From the NCBI RefSeq assembly GCF_000378985.1, contig NZ_KB905370.1, forward strand, positions 5,811,520 to 5,875,519: a DNA stretch of 64,000 nt, read 5' to 3'. The first letter of the stretch is position 1, and the number at the start of each line of letters is the position of its first letter. The notes beneath the pieces are model-generated. The model did no database searches. It was not told the DNA's origin and saw nothing but the letters and a program-made list of their open reading frames with translations. Of this stretch, positions 1 through 9,753 are shown one piece after another. Both the position numbers and the translations under genes were made by a program. The stretch comes from Ensifer sp. BR816 (GTDB taxonomy: Bacteria; Pseudomonadota; Alphaproteobacteria; Rhizobiales; Rhizobiaceae).

Positions 1-1070
1 GCGTTGGCGACGAAGATCCAGAAGAACAGCTTGTACCACGGACGGTAGACGGCCGAGCGGACCTTGGACGTGTCGAGCCAGGGCAGGAAGAACAGGACGA
101 TGATCGAACCGAACATCACCAGAACGCCGCCGAGCTTGGAGTCGATCGGACCGATGTTGAAGGTGATGGCGCGCAGCATCGCGTAGAACGGCAGGTAGTA
201 CCATTCCGGGACGATGTGAGCCGGCGTCTTCAGCGCGTCCGCCGGAATGTAGTTGTCCGGATGGCCGAGATAGTTCGGCATGTAGAAGACGAACCAGGCG
301 TAGACGATCAGGAAGATCGAGACGCCGAGCGCATCCTTCAGCGTCGCATAGGGCGTGAAGGGCACGGTGTCGGACTTCGACTTCACTTCGACGCCGGTCG
401 GGTTGGTCTGGCCGGTGACGTGCAGCGCCCAGATGTGCAGGACGACGACGCCGGCGATCATGAAGGGCAGCAGGTAGTGCAGCGAGAAGAAGCGGTTCAG
501 CGTCGGCTGGTCGACGGCGAAGCCGCCAAGGAGGAACTGCTGGATCCACTCACCCACCAACGGGAAGGCCGAGAAGAAGCCGGTGATAACCGTCGCACCC
601 CAGAACGACATCTGCCCCCAGGGCAGAACGTAGCCCATGAAGCCCGTTGCCATCATCAGGAGGTAGATCACGACGCCGAGAATCCAGAGGATTTCGCGCG
701 GTGCCTTGTACGAACCGTAGTAAAGACCGCGGGCGATGTGCAGATAGACCGCGATAAAGAAGAAGGACGCACCGTTCGCGTGCAGGTAGCGCAGCAGCCA
801 GCCGTGGTTGACGTCGCGCATGATCTTTTCGACCGAGTTGAATGCAACGGTCGCTTCGGCGGCATAATGCATCGCCAATACGACGCCGGTCAGGATCTGG
901 ACGACCAGCATCACCGACAGCATCGCGCCGAAGGTATAGGCGTAATTCAGGTTCCGCGGCACCGGATAGGAGACGAACGAGTCGTGCACGAGGCGCGGCA
1001 GCGGGAGACGGGAATCAACCCACTTCTCTATGCCTGACGTTGGCGTGTAGGTTGAATGATCAGCACTCAT
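1..1070 (-). CDS. petB: Cytochrome b of the bc1 complex (partial, 3' end outside window)
   Basis: Encodes the membrane cytochrome b subunit of ubiquinol-cytochrome c reductase, which oxidises quinol and holds the two b hemes. The reading frame starts at an ATG at 1070 ([17 protein letters not shown]) and stays open to the left edge, so about 356 codons are visible. Several hydrophobic helices can be read, and two histidine-rich helices ([20 protein letters not shown] and [20 protein letters not shown]) carry the usual heme ligands. It lies 14 bp downstream of petA in the same direction, as in standard petABC operons; cytochrome c1 (petC) should follow outside the window. It is not fused to c1 within the visible part. 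Confidence 0.95.
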   Translation of the reverse strand, partial: MSADHSTYTPTSGIEKWVDSRLPLPRLVHDSFVSYPVPRNLNYAYTFGAMLSVMLVVQILTGVVLAMHYAAEATVAFNSVEKIMRDVNHGWLLRYLHANGASFFFIAVYLHIARGLYYGSYKAPREILWILGVVIYLLMMATGFMGYVLPWGQMSFWGATVITGFFSAFPLVGEWIQQFLLGGFAVDQPTLNRFFSLHYLLPFMIAGVVVLHIWALHVTGQTNPTGVEVKSKSDTVPFTPYATLKDALGVSIFLIVYAWFVFYMPNYLGHPDNYIPADALKTPAHIVPEWYYLPFYAMLRAITFNIGPIDSKLGGVLVMFGSIIVLFFLPWLDTSKVRSAVYRPWYKLFFWIFVAN

Positions 1071-1084
1071 AATCAGTAGTCCCC

Positions 1085-1663
1085 TCAACCGATCTTGATA
1101 ACTGTGTCGGAAACGAACGAGAAGGTCGGCACGGCGAGGTTTTCCGGTGCCGGGCCTTTGCGGATGCGGCCGGCCGTATCGTAGTGCGACCCGTGGCAGG
1201 GACAGAACCAACCGCCGAAATCACCGGCCTGACCGAGCGGAACGCAGCCGAGGTGCGTGCAGGAACCGATCATCACGATCCAGTTTTCCTTACCCTCACC
1301 GGCGGAGCGATCGAGGTCGGTGGCTTGCGCATCGGTGGCGAGGTTGGCATTGCGCGCAACCGGATCCTTCAGCTCATCGAGCGCAACCGCCTTGGCTTCT
1401 TCGACTTCCTTGTCGGTGCGGTTGCGGATGAAGACCGGCTTGCCGCGCCACTTTGCCGTCAATGACATGCCTGGCTGGAGGCTGGAAACGTCGACCTCGA
1501 TCGAAGCAAGCGCGAGCGTCGATGCATCCGGACGCATCTGATCGATGAACGGCCAAGCCGCCGCGCCGGCGCCGACAACGGCGGCCATGCCGGTGGCCAG
1601 ATACAGGAAATCGCGGCGATTGGGCTCGCCCAAGGTCTCGCTTGAAATGTCGTGTTCGCTCAC
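1085..1663 (-). CDS. petA: Ubiquinol-cytochrome c reductase iron-sulfur (Rieske) subunit
   Basis: A 192-residue Rieske protein that passes electrons from quinol to cytochrome c1. A twin-arginine signal-anchor is visible ([11 protein letters not shown], Arg16-Arg17, followed by a hydrophobic helix), consistent with Tat-dependent insertion. The 2Fe-2S boxes are CTHLGC (Cys135, His137, Cys140) and CPCHGSH (Cys154, Cys156, His157); by family knowledge Cys135/His137/Cys154/His157 bind the cluster and Cys140-Cys156 form the disulfide. The start is a GTG at 1663 with a GAGAGG-type ribosome site about 10 bp upstream. It is the first gene of the petAB unit. Confidence 0.97.
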   Translation of the reverse strand: MSEHDISSETLGEPNRRDFLYLATGMAAVVGAGAAAWPFIDQMRPDASTLALASIEVDVSSLQPGMSLTAKWRGKPVFIRNRTDKEVEEAKAVALDELKDPVARNANLATDAQATDLDRSAGEGKENWIVMIGSCTHLGCVPLGQAGDFGGWFCPCHGSHYDTAGRIRKGPAPENLAVPTFSFVSDTVIKIG

Positions 1664-1973
1664 GGCTAAACCATCCTCTCACGCAATGTGCGGAAACCGC
1701 ATCCGTCCCCGGCGCGTTTCCTTCCCATCCCGGTCTCGGAGCGCACCCTGTCCTCATGCTGGCACCCTGCCCCGCTTGCCAGGGCAAGCTTTGAAGCAAG
1801 TGCCAGACTCCGGAGAATCCTGCACGCAGAATCCCCAGCAATCCGGCGCGTTCTATGCTTGATCGCGAATTATGTCCAGCCTTCACAAGACAAGGTGGGC
1901 AGATTGTCGCGGGGAACAGGGGCGGCCAATGAGGACAAGGGCTTGGCCCGGTCGAGGACTGCGTTCGAGCCCT
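1664..1973. other. Intergenic region upstream of petA
   Basis: This 310-bp stretch separates the start of petA from the end of the upstream ABC exporter on the same strand. It must hold the petA promoter and leader. Short frames here overlap each other without a credible start or a recognisable product. I see no tRNA, strong terminator or repeat. Confidence 0.5.
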
Positions 1974-3839
1974 CTATTCCGCCGCCTCCTCCTGCGCGAT
2001 GAAGCCACCCGATTGGCGCGCCCAAAGCTCCGCATAAAGACCTCCACGCGCGACCAACTCCGCGTGGCTGCCATCCTCGACGATGCGTCCGCGGTCCATC
2101 ACGACCAGGCGGTCAAGCGCCGCGATGGTCGACAACCTGTGAGCGATGGCGAGCACCGTCTTGCCCTGCATCAGACGCTCCAGATTCGACTGGATCGCCG
2201 CCTCCACCTCGGAGTCGAGCGCCGAGGTTGCTTCATCGAGAACGAGGATCGGCGCGTCCTTGAGCATCACGCGGGCGATTGCGATCCTCTGCCGCTGACC
2301 GCCGGAGAGCTTAACGCCCCGCTCCCCGACATGGGCTTCGAAGCCCGTGCGACCGCGCTGGTCCTGCAGATTGATGATGAATTCATAGGCTTCCGCTTTG
2401 CGCGCCGCTTCGATCAACTGGTCGTCAGTGGCACCCGGCCTCCCGAAAAGAATATTGTCTCGGATCGACCGATGCAGAAGCGAGGTGTCCTGGCTGACCA
2501 TGCCGATCCGGGCGCGTAGCGATTCCTGTCGGACTGCGGCGATATCCTGCCCGTCGATCAGGATGCGGCCTCCCTCAAGGTCATAGAAGCGGAGCAGCAG
2601 ATTGACGAGCGTCGACTTGCCGGCGCCCGAACGACCGACGATGCCGACCTTTTCGCCGGGACGGATGGTCAGCGAGAAATCGTCGATGACGCCGCCACCC
2701 TTGCCGTAGTGAAACGCCACCTGCTCGAAACGGATCTCAGGCCGGTTGACCTTCAGTTCGGGCGCGCCAAGCCGATCGACGAGGCCGATCGGTTGCGAGA
2801 CGAGCTCGGCCGAATTCTGGATCGTGCCGATATTGCGCATGATGGCGTTGAACTGCGACATCATCCGCCCGAGCAGCATGTTGAGCCGCAGCACCAGTGC
2901 CAGCGTAAAGGCCACCGCCCCTGAACTGACCGAGCCTGCAAGCCATAGGTGAACCGAATAGACTGCGATCGCGGTGATCATCAGGCCCGAAAGCAGCGCC
3001 TGCGAGGCCCGCACACCCGTCAAAAGTCGGGTAAATGGGATGACCGCGCCCTGGAAGCGGTCGAAACCCGCGCGGATATAGCGATCATTCTCCTCGTCGC
3101 TGCCAAAGAGTTTGAGCGTCTGTATGTTCGAATAGGCATCGACCATGCGGCCGTTGAGCATCGACGCCATCTCCGCAGTCTCCCGGGCATGCTTGCGCAC
3201 GCGCGGCACGAAATACCGGGCAACTGCAAGGAAGACCACGATCCAAAAGGCCACCATCGCCGCCAGCCGCCAGTCGAGCTGGGCGATCAGCGCCATGGTC
3301 GACGCCGTATAGATGACGATAAACCAGATGACCTGCAGCAAGGATACGATCAGGTCGCTCGTTGCTTGCGCACCCGACCAGACCTTGGTGACGATGCGCC
3401 CGGAAAAGTCGTTCTGGAAGAAGGTCAGCGATTGTCGGGCAACATGGACATAGGACTGCCAGCGGACCAGATTGAGAAAGCCGGTGATGATCGCCTGCTC
3501 CTCGACCAACGCCGCAAGCGCCACCGCCAGGAAGCGGAACACCAGCACCGTCAAGAGCATGAAGAGCAGTTCCGGGCCGTTGGAAGAAATCAGCCCGCTC
3601 CAGCCATCCTGCGGCCGGATGGTATCGAGGACGTCGACAATCCGGCCGACGAAATAGAAGAGCCCCGCCTCGAGCATCGCCACCAGCCCGCCGAGCGCCG
3701 CCATGGCGAGGAAAGGACCTTTCGCCTGGCTTGCATAGAACCAGGCGAAGCCCCAGAGCGACCTTGGCGGCTGCAGCCGAACGCGCGGCGCGAAGGGTTT
3801 GATCCAGTTCTCGAAGGTGGTGACGATGGCGCGCAGCAT
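1974..3839 (-). CDS. ABC exporter, fused permease and ATPase (first of tandem pair)
   Basis: A 621-residue half-size ABC exporter. The N-terminal half (about residues 40-345) is a six-helix type IV membrane domain. The C-terminal half is the ATPase, with Walker A GRSGAGKST near residues 402-410, signature LSGGQ at 511-515 and Walker B ILVLDE at 531-536, followed by the H-loop AHRLST. It would work as a dimer in the inner membrane; the substrate cannot be told from sequence. The next gene upstream encodes a close homologue of the same design, with near-identical text around the signature motif, so the two may form a heterodimer or be a duplication. The gap between them is 104 bp. Confidence 0.9.
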   Translation of the reverse strand: MLRAIVTTFENWIKPFAPRVRLQPPRSLWGFAWFYASQAKGPFLAMAALGGLVAMLEAGLFYFVGRIVDVLDTIRPQDGWSGLISSNGPELLFMLLTVLVFRFLAVALAALVEEQAIITGFLNLVRWQSYVHVARQSLTFFQNDFSGRIVTKVWSGAQATSDLIVSLLQVIWFIVIYTASTMALIAQLDWRLAAMVAFWIVVFLAVARYFVPRVRKHARETAEMASMLNGRMVDAYSNIQTLKLFGSDEENDRYIRAGFDRFQGAVIPFTRLLTGVRASQALLSGLMITAIAVYSVHLWLAGSVSSGAVAFTLALVLRLNMLLGRMMSQFNAIMRNIGTIQNSAELVSQPIGLVDRLGAPELKVNRPEIRFEQVAFHYGKGGGVIDDFSLTIRPGEKVGIVGRSGAGKSTLVNLLLRFYDLEGGRILIDGQDIAAVRQESLRARIGMVSQDTSLLHRSIRDNILFGRPGATDDQLIEAARKAEAYEFIINLQDQRGRTGFEAHVGERGVKLSGGQRQRIAIARVMLKDAPILVLDEATSALDSEVEAAIQSNLERLMQGKTVLAIAHRLSTIAALDRLVVMDRGRIVEDGSHAELVARGGLYAELWARQSGGFIAQEEAAE

Positions 3840-3943
3840 TGTTCCGATAATAGGGGGCTGAGGGCGGACGGCAATCGCTTTCCGGCGCCGGACTGATTAC
3901 AAATGCGTAAGCTTTCGACTTGAGGGAAGCCAAAGGCGGCGGA

Positions 3944-5797
3944 TTACTCCGCCGCCTCCTCTTTTTCGACGTCGTCGGCGATGAAGCCGCCGGACTGGCG
4001 CGACCAGAGGTCGGCGTAGAGCCCGCCCTTTGCGACGAGTTCGGCATGCGAGCCGGTCTCGACGATCCGCCCGGCTTCGAGAACCACCAGCCGGTCCATT
4101 TCGGTGAGCGTCGACAGGCGGTGAGCGATGGCGATCACCGTCTTGCCGGCCATTAGGGCGAAAAGATTCTCCTGGATCGCCGCCTCGACCTCGGAGTCGA
4201 GCGCCGAGGTTGCCTCGTCGAGAATGAGGATCGGCGCGTCCTTGAGGAACACCCGGGCGATCGCAATTCTCTGCCGCTGGCCGCCGGAAAGCTTCACCCC
4301 ACGTTCGCCGACCTGTGCGTCGAGCCCTTGCCTGCCGAGGTTGTCCTCGAGCGCCTGGATGAATTCCCAGGCGTTCGCCTTCCTGGCGGCGGCGAGGACC
4401 TGCGCGTCGGTCGCCTCCGGGTGTCCATAGGCGATGTTGTCGCGAATGGAGCGGTGCAGAAGCGACGTGTCCTGCGTGACGACGCCGATCTGCGCGCGCA
4501 GGCTGTCCTGGGTGACCGCTGAGATATCCTTCCCGTCGATTCGGATGACACCGTCCTCCAGATCATAGAAACGCAGGAGCAGGTTCATCAGCGTCGTCTT
4601 GCCTGCACCGGAGCGGCCGACGAGGCCGATCTTTTCGCCGGGACGGATATCAAGCGACAGCCGGTCGATGACGCCTTTTGCCTTGCCGTAGTGGAAGCGG
4701 ATATCCTCGAAGCGGATCGCCCCCTTGTCGGCCGTCAGCGCCACGGCATTCGGCTGATCGACGATGTCGTGCACCTTCGTCATCATGCCCATGCCGTCAT
4801 AGACCGTGCCGATATTCTCGAACAGCGCCGAGACTTCCCACATAATCCACTGCGACATGCCGTTGATGCGCATGGCAAGACCGATCGCAACGGCGATCGC
4901 ACCGACCGAGATCGCGCTGGTCAGCCACAGGTAGATCCCGAGCGCCCCGACGGCGAAGAGCGCCACGCAGTTGTTCGTGTAGACGCATATGTGGAACAGC
5001 GTGACCTTGCGCATCTGCCGGTAGACGGTGTCGAGAAATTCCTCCATCCCGGCGCGCGCATAGGTCTCCTCCCGCCCCGCATGCGAGAAGAGTTTTACCG
5101 TGCTGATATTGGTGTAGCTGTCGACGATGCGTCCCGTCATCATCGAACGCGCATCGGCCTGTGCCTTGGAAATCTTCTGCAAGCGCGGCACGAAGGTGCT
5201 GACGATGACGATGTAGATGGCGAGCCAGACGGCGAGCGGCGTAACAAGACGCCAGTCGGCCGCCGCGACGACGACCAGCATCGTCGTGAAATAACTCACC
5301 ACATAGACGAAGACGTCGAGGATCTTCATCACGGTTTCGCGCACGGCAAGTGACGTCTGCATCACCTTCGTGGCCACCCGTCCGGCGAACTCGTTGGCGA
5401 AGAAGGTCATGCTCTGCCGGAGCAGATACCGGTGCATCTGCCAGCGGGCGATCATCGGATAATTGCCGAGCAGCACCTGATGCATGATGAAGGAATCGAT
5501 CGCCACGAGGGCCGGCAAGCCGATGAGGATCAAGGCTCCCATCCAGGCAAGTCTGCTCCCCTCGGCGGCGAGAAAGGTTTCGCGCTCGGCCTTGGACAGC
5601 CAATCGACGACGTTACCGAGGAACTGGAACAGCGCCACCTCGCCGATGGCGATGAGCATCGTGCAGATCGCCATGATGAGGAGCCATGGCGCGGCAGGCT
5701 TTGTGTAGTGCCAGCAGAAGGCAAAGAGGCCCTTCGGTGGAAGCGTAGGTTCTTCCATCGGGTACGGATTGAGGCGGGATTCAAACCAGCCGAACAT
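3944..5797 (-). CDS. ABC exporter, fused permease and ATPase (second of tandem pair)
   Basis: A 617-residue half-size ABC exporter with the same domain order as its downstream neighbour: membrane helices to about residue 335, then ATPase with Walker A GRSGAGKTT, signature LSGGQRQRIAIAR and Walker B ILILDEATSALDSE. It is first of the two in transcription order. All nucleotide-binding motifs are intact in both proteins, so neither looks like a degenerate partner. The C-terminus is acidic (DDVEKEEAAE). The substrate is unknown; such pairs export lipids, peptides or drugs. I infer co-transcription with the next gene from strand and spacing only. Confidence 0.9.
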   Translation of the reverse strand: MFGWFESRLNPYPMEEPTLPPKGLFAFCWHYTKPAAPWLLIMAICTMLIAIGEVALFQFLGNVVDWLSKAERETFLAAEGSRLAWMGALILIGLPALVAIDSFIMHQVLLGNYPMIARWQMHRYLLRQSMTFFANEFAGRVATKVMQTSLAVRETVMKILDVFVYVVSYFTTMLVVVAAADWRLVTPLAVWLAIYIVIVSTFVPRLQKISKAQADARSMMTGRIVDSYTNISTVKLFSHAGREETYARAGMEEFLDTVYRQMRKVTLFHICVYTNNCVALFAVGALGIYLWLTSAISVGAIAVAIGLAMRINGMSQWIMWEVSALFENIGTVYDGMGMMTKVHDIVDQPNAVALTADKGAIRFEDIRFHYGKAKGVIDRLSLDIRPGEKIGLVGRSGAGKTTLMNLLLRFYDLEDGVIRIDGKDISAVTQDSLRAQIGVVTQDTSLLHRSIRDNIAYGHPEATDAQVLAAARKANAWEFIQALEDNLGRQGLDAQVGERGVKLSGGQRQRIAIARVFLKDAPILILDEATSALDSEVEAAIQENLFALMAGKTVIAIAHRLSTLTEMDRLVVLEAGRIVETGSHAELVAKGGLYADLWSRQSGGFIADDVEKEEAAE

Positions 5798-6279
5798 TCG
5801 TTAGCTCCTTCAGACATTTTGAAGGAAGGCGGGTCGCCCCGCATTCTTTATCTTTGAGAAAATACAGTCCGGAAATGACGCCCCGAGTGGGCCATTGCTC
5901 TCCGGAAAACCGGAGCACGCGTCATTCGTTCTTGAGAAGGAAAGGTCGCGGAGCCGGTCAGGCCTGGAAATGCCAGGCTACTCGTGGGAGGCGTGTCAAC
6001 ATCATCACAGTCATGCATGCCTCCGTCGGTTCGCGTTGAAGAGGATTGACCTTTACCCCTATTTGCGCTGCCGCGCCAGATTGTCGCAGGCGTTTTGTTA
6101 CGGATTTTATTGCCGACGCCCCGCCTGTTGCCGATACGGCACAAATTAGCGAAGGGAAAATCAGCTGCTCGGCACGCGATCCCCCGTTCCCGCCCTGCGA
6201 GTAGATCGCAAAGCAATTTGGTGCCATACGGGCGTCCATATTTTCGCGTCTCAGCAGTTTGCGTCTTCGGTACAGGCTC
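5798..6279. other. Divergent promoter region, ABC exporters / trmL
   Basis: This 482-bp spacer lies between two divergent starts, so it should hold the promoters of the exporter pair (minus) and trmL (plus). The open frames that cover it on the minus strand also run antisense through trmL and have no family-like composition, so I do not call a gene. No inverted repeat long enough to suggest a terminator or riboswitch was seen. Confidence 0.45.
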
Positions 6280-6741
6280 ATGAACGACCTCCGCATCGCC
6301 CTTTACCAGCCGGACATTCCCGGCAATACCGGAACAATCCTTCGTCTCGCGGCCTGCCTCGGCGTTTCCGTCGACATCATCGAGCCGGCGGGTTTCGACC
6401 TTTCCGACCGCAACCTCAAGCGCGCTGGAATGGACTACATCGCGGCCGTCACGCTGACCCGCCATGTCAGCTGGGAGCGCTTCGAAGCGTGGCGCGCGGA
6501 TACCGGCCGGCGGCTGGTGCTCGCTTCCACCAGGGCCGCCGAGCCCTACACACGGTTCGCCTTCCAGGCTGACGACATTCTTCTCTTCGGCCGGGAAAGC
6601 GCCGGCGTGCCCGATCATGTGCATGACCGTGCCGACGCCCGCATCGTCATTCCGATGGCACCCGGCCAGCGATCGCTCAACATCGCCATGGCGACTGCGA
6701 TGGTCGTCGGCGAAGCGATGCGTCAGACCGGCGCGTTCTGA
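6280..6741 (+). CDS. trmL: tRNA (cytidine(34)-2'-O)-methyltransferase
   Basis: A 153-residue SPOUT-class RNA methyltransferase expected to methylate the 2'-O of the wobble base of some leucine tRNAs using S-adenosylmethionine. Family text is clear: the N-terminal block YQPDIPGNTGTILRLAACL, the central LFGRESAGVPDHVH, and the C-terminal knot IPMAPGQRSLNIAMATAMVV. I place the start at the ATG at 6280 (MNDLRIALYQPDIPGN), because the longer frame adds seven residues foreign to the family. It stands alone, divergent from the ABC exporters and convergent with the flavin reductase gene. Confidence 0.93.
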   Translation: MNDLRIALYQPDIPGNTGTILRLAACLGVSVDIIEPAGFDLSDRNLKRAGMDYIAAVTLTRHVSWERFEAWRADTGRRLVLASTRAAEPYTRFAFQADDILLFGRESAGVPDHVHDRADARIVIPMAPGQRSLNIAMATAMVVGEAMRQTGAF

Positions 6742-6794
6742 GACGTCAAAGAGTGCCTTGCGGCGTCCTATCTCGTTGGGAGATGCCTCGCCCT

Positions 6795-7367
6795 TCATGC
6801 GGCGATCTCGTTATAGGGCGTAGCCTTGCGCGCATACTTCAATGTCCGCGCCCACCAGGTGAGCCGGTCCATCATCAGGAACAGCGGCGTACGCAGCTCT
6901 TCGGGCTTGTAGAGATTCCCTGCCGCGTCGAATTTCGACCACGCCTTCGGCAGCGCCACTCCGTCCCTGAGCGTCACCGCATGCAGTTCTCCGAAGACCT
7001 GGCGCAATTGCTCGACCGCCCGGATGCCGCCGGATGCACCACCATAGGAGACAAAGGCCACCGGCTTGGCGTGCCAGGGTTCATAAACGGCGTCGATCAT
7101 CTCCTTCAGCGCCGCGGGATAGCCGTGATTGTATTCCGGCGTGATGACGATGAAAGCGTCCGCCTCGGCAACCTTTCGCTCCATCCACTCGGCCGGATCG
7201 GCGGATTTCTCGCTGCGAGAGCTCTTCAACCGCAATGGATCAATGATCGTCAGGCTGAAGATCTCGGATGTCGAAAGCTCGCGGATGAGCCAGCTGGCGA
7301 CGGTATCGCAGAACCGGCCCTGGCGCGCGCTGCCATAGATCAGGGCGAGGGTCATCTTCTCTGTCAT
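6795..7367 (-). CDS. NADPH-dependent FMN reductase, SoxR-controlled
   Basis: A 190-residue flavodoxin-like NAD(P)H:FMN/quinone reductase. The phosphate-binding loop GSARQGRFCDT starts at about residue 11, and the family block TPEYNHGYPAALKEMIDAVY sits near residue 75. Such enzymes reduce flavins or quinones in the cytoplasm, often as a defence against redox-cycling compounds. It is divergent from soxR. A perfect soxbox lies in the 19-bp spacer of a promoter pointing into this gene, which makes it the likely SoxR target. The real substrate could be FMN, quinone, azo dye or chromate; sequence does not decide. Confidence 0.9.
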   Translation of the reverse strand: MTEKMTLALIYGSARQGRFCDTVASWLIRELSTSEIFSLTIIDPLRLKSSRSEKSADPAEWMERKVAEADAFIVITPEYNHGYPAALKEMIDAVYEPWHAKPVAFVSYGGASGGIRAVEQLRQVFGELHAVTLRDGVALPKAWSKFDAAGNLYKPEELRTPLFLMMDRLTWWARTLKYARKATPYNEIAA

Positions 7368-7406
7368 GCGGAATCAGCTCCTAGTTGTCGGTAACAGGGA
7401 GCTCAT

Positions 7407-7437
7407 GCTATAGAACCTCAACTATAGTTGAGGTCAA
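7407..7437 (-). promoter_or_regulatory. SoxR-type promoter with perfect soxbox
   Basis: Read on the minus strand, a -35 element TTGACC (7437-7432) and a -10 element TATAGC (7412-7407) are separated by 19 bp. This over-long spacer is typical of MerR-family promoters. The spacer region carries the 18-bp perfect palindrome CCTCAACTATAGTTGAGG at 7416-7433, which has the same CCTCAA/TTGAGG arms as the E. coli soxbox. It lies 48 bp from the flavin-reductase start and 12 bp from the soxR start, so it may also govern soxR. Confidence 0.88.
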
Positions 7438-7445
7438 TAGCACCC

Positions 7446-7943
7446 ATGCAAAAAGACAGCTGCAGCGATTTCAAGCGCGAACTCACGGTCGGCGAGGTCG
7501 CCGAACGCAGCGGCATCGCGGTCTCGACGCTTCATTTCTACGAAACGAAGGGGCTGATACGCAGCAACCGCAGCCGTGGCAACCAGCGGCGATATCCCCG
7601 CTCCATTCTGAGACGGGTCGCCGTCATCAAGGTCGCCCAGCGCACCGGTATCCCGCTTGCGGAAATTCAATCGGCCCTGTCCGTGCTACCTGATGATCGG
7701 CCGTTGACCGTTGAGGACTGGGGACGGCTTTCCGAGACCTGGCGGCAACAACTCGACGATCGCATCGCCAAGTTGACCTCGCTACGCGATCAGTTGACCG
7801 GCTGCATCGGCTGCGGCTGCCTGTCGATGCGCGACTGCCCTTTGCGCAATCCCTATGACGTACTTGGATCCGAAGGGACCGGACCACGTTTGATGGATCC
7901 TTCCGACTGCGTGGATGACGCGGAAAACGCGCCCGGAGCCTGA
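7446..7943 (+). CDS. soxR: Redox-sensitive transcriptional activator SoxR
   Basis: A 165-residue MerR-family regulator. The winged-helix DNA-binding part is at residues 13-80 ([20 protein letters not shown]...), followed by the dimerisation helix and the 2Fe-2S motif [12 protein letters not shown] with Cys120, Cys123, Cys125 and Cys131, almost the same numbering as E. coli SoxR. The cluster senses redox-active compounds. The ATG at 7446 is chosen because it begins just after the soxbox and gives the standard family length. The C-terminal tail after about residue 135 is longer than needed and is encoded in the segment that overlaps the convergent MFS gene. Confidence 0.95.
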   Translation: MQKDSCSDFKRELTVGEVAERSGIAVSTLHFYETKGLIRSNRSRGNQRRYPRSILRRVAVIKVAQRTGIPLAEIQSALSVLPDDRPLTVEDWGRLSETWRQQLDDRIAKLTSLRDQLTGCIGCGCLSMRDCPLRNPYDVLGSEGTGPRLMDPSDCVDDAENAPGA

Positions 7944-9121
7944 GCGGCTCTTGGTCTCAACCGGTTGAGCAAGATCATGCTCGTCAACGTGCCTGCGGAG
8001 CAGAGCAGCGCTATCGAGACCGCCCAGCCATTGCCCGCGGCGCCGAGGACGAACGAGAAGAATGGGGGAGCCGCGGCGAAGGCGAGGTTGAGCGGCAGTC
8101 CGAGGCGCGCCATCACCAACGCGTATTGTGCCGAAGAGAAGAAGACAAGCGGCATCGTCGCTCGGCTGACCGACATGGCGCCGCTCGATAGGCCGTAGAG
8201 CACGAGGAAAATGATGATCGACCACACGGTGCCCTCGCCGAGGATCAGGGCGAGCAGCGCCAGCGGCATGATCGCCGCCGCAACGACCCCAGTCGTCAGC
8301 CCATCCCAGCGATTGCCGCCGAGGAAGTCGAAGAGCCGCGCCGAGAGCTGGATGAAACCGATCGCCGATCCGAAACCGACAGCAACAGAGTCCGGCACTG
8401 CATAGCTGCGGAAAAGATCGATGACGACGAGCTGGAAGCCCCAGGTGACGAAGCCGTTGAGCGCAACTGCCGCCACTATCAGCCCAACACGCCGCCGATC
8501 GCGACGGGCGTCCGGCTGCCCCAGTTTCTCGTCTACGGCGGCGTGAGGCACGCGGCCGGACGCTTCGCTTCGCGGAAGGCCAAAGAAATGCAGCGGTAAA
8601 CAGACGAGCAGCATCGCCGCGCCGAAAACCATGAGGGCACCGCGCCAGCCGAGCGTTGCTTCGAGGAAGACAGTGACGGGCCAAGAAACACTTGGGGCGA
8701 GCGCCATGGCGAGCATTTGCGCTCCGATCGCGCGGCGGGCGCCCTCGCCGGCAATCTCGGTCAGATAGACATGGGCGGATGTCGTCAGTGTTGCGGCCCC
8801 GGCGACACCGAGAAGAGCCCAGGCGATGAAGTAGGTGATCGGCCCATGCGCGCTCGCGAGCAGCCACAAGCCAGGTGCCGCCAGCGCCGAACCGGACGCA
8901 AGCACCAGTCGCGCCCCGAAGCGCTCATAAAGCGCGCCAAGCGGCGGCGAACACAGCGCCATTGCCACCAGCATCATGGTCGGACCGAGATAGATCATCG
9001 ACGGTTCGAGGCCGAGGTCGCCCGCCATTCCGGCTGCCGTGACCGACACGAACATGAACATCGCGGCCCAGGCGACGATTTGCGTGACGGATAGGACGAT
9101 TACTGAGCGGAAGACAGGCAT
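7853..9121 (-). CDS. MFS transporter
   Basis: A 422-residue major facilitator with about twelve hydrophobic segments and the loop-2 motif A variant [16 protein letters not shown]. Its start at 9121 ([20 protein letters not shown]) is where the hydrophobic family-like sequence begins; the reading frame runs open far upstream through hemF in antisense, which is not coding. Its last 91 bp overlap the end of soxR on the opposite strand. The substrate is unknown; the neighbourhood suggests small-molecule efflux. The C-terminal 35 residues are polar and probably cytoplasmic. Confidence 0.85.
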   Translation of the reverse strand: MPVFRSVIVLSVTQIVAWAAMFMFVSVTAAGMAGDLGLEPSMIYLGPTMMLVAMALCSPPLGALYERFGARLVLASGSALAAPGLWLLASAHGPITYFIAWALLGVAGAATLTTSAHVYLTEIAGEGARRAIGAQMLAMALAPSVSWPVTVFLEATLGWRGALMVFGAAMLLVCLPLHFFGLPRSEASGRVPHAAVDEKLGQPDARRDRRRVGLIVAAVALNGFVTWGFQLVVIDLFRSYAVPDSVAVGFGSAIGFIQLSARLFDFLGGNRWDGLTTGVVAAAIMPLALLALILGEGTVWSIIIFLVLYGLSSGAMSVSRATMPLVFFSSAQYALVMARLGLPLNLAFAAAPPFFSFVLGAAGNGWAVSIALLCSAGTLTSMILLNRLRPRAAQAPGAFSASSTQSEGSIKRGPVPSDPSTS

Positions 9122-9293
9122 GAGGCGGGGCCGGTGGAGACGCACGCAGGAATAGCGGCAAAGACGATTGCAGCAACTCCCTAGCGCACCCGCGCGGCCT
9201 TGGCGAGATGAAATCGAGAACCGCGAGGCGGAACCTCTTTCCTCCAAGCCGGCGCCGTAGCGCAGTTCTCGCCGTGGGAAGGAATGCGGTCGT

Positions 9294-9554
9294 TCAGTCA
9301 GCGCTTGGCAGGCGCCGCATCGTGAACTCGATCTCGTCGCCATCGAGCTGGCGCCAGCTCTCGACTTCCGTCCAGTAGGCGGCCTTCGGCCAGGTCTCGA
9401 ACCATTCGCGCGCCTTGGCGCGGGCGGCATTGCGTTCGAGACGAAAGGTCTCGCGCACGAACAGGCCGCCGCCTCGCGCCGGGTTTTCCCGGCGATGCCG
9501 GGCGATCTGGCGCCGCAAACCATCGAGCGGCGGTGCTGGGGGTATCTTCGCCAT
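9294..9554 (-). CDS. Small conserved protein of unknown function (86 aa)
   Basis: A short reading frame with an ATG at 9554 preceded by a strong GGAGG ribosome site seven bases upstream, which is the best reason to accept it. The product (MAKIPPAPPLDGLRRQIARH...) is basic at the N-terminus and tryptophan-rich in the second half (REWFETWPKAAYWTEVESWR). It has no signal peptide or membrane segment. It is divergent from hemF, 199 bp away. I do not recognise a function. Confidence 0.65.
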   Translation of the reverse strand: MAKIPPAPPLDGLRRQIARHRRENPARGGGLFVRETFRLERNAARAKAREWFETWPKAAYWTEVESWRQLDGDEIEFTMRRLPSAD

Positions 9555-9753
9555 GGCTGTACCTCCGATGATAAAGATAGGATGGGCACTGCCCCTTCGC
9601 CAGTCCATCGCTCCAGCGCTTGGCTGCCATTGCGGTAGACTGTCACGGAGCAAGTGCCGCCGTTGCCATTCGCCCAAAAATATGGAGTGTGACGACGGCG
9701 ACAGAATCGGCGGCTTTCCCGGTGGAATGCCGCAAGTTGGAACCTGAATTCCC

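Noticed and set aside
216-1037. Plus-strand 273-codon frame at the left end
   Set aside because: Antisense to petB, which reads as clear cytochrome b with heme ligands.
3932-3970. GGCGGCGG/CCGCCGCC hairpin followed by T run
   Set aside because: The T run is on the plus strand while the gene ending here is on the minus strand, and part of the stem is coding; it is not a terminator for that gene.
5848-6798. Minus-strand 316-codon frame over the trmL region
   Set aside because: It runs antisense through trmL and shows no family pattern, signal or ribosome site.
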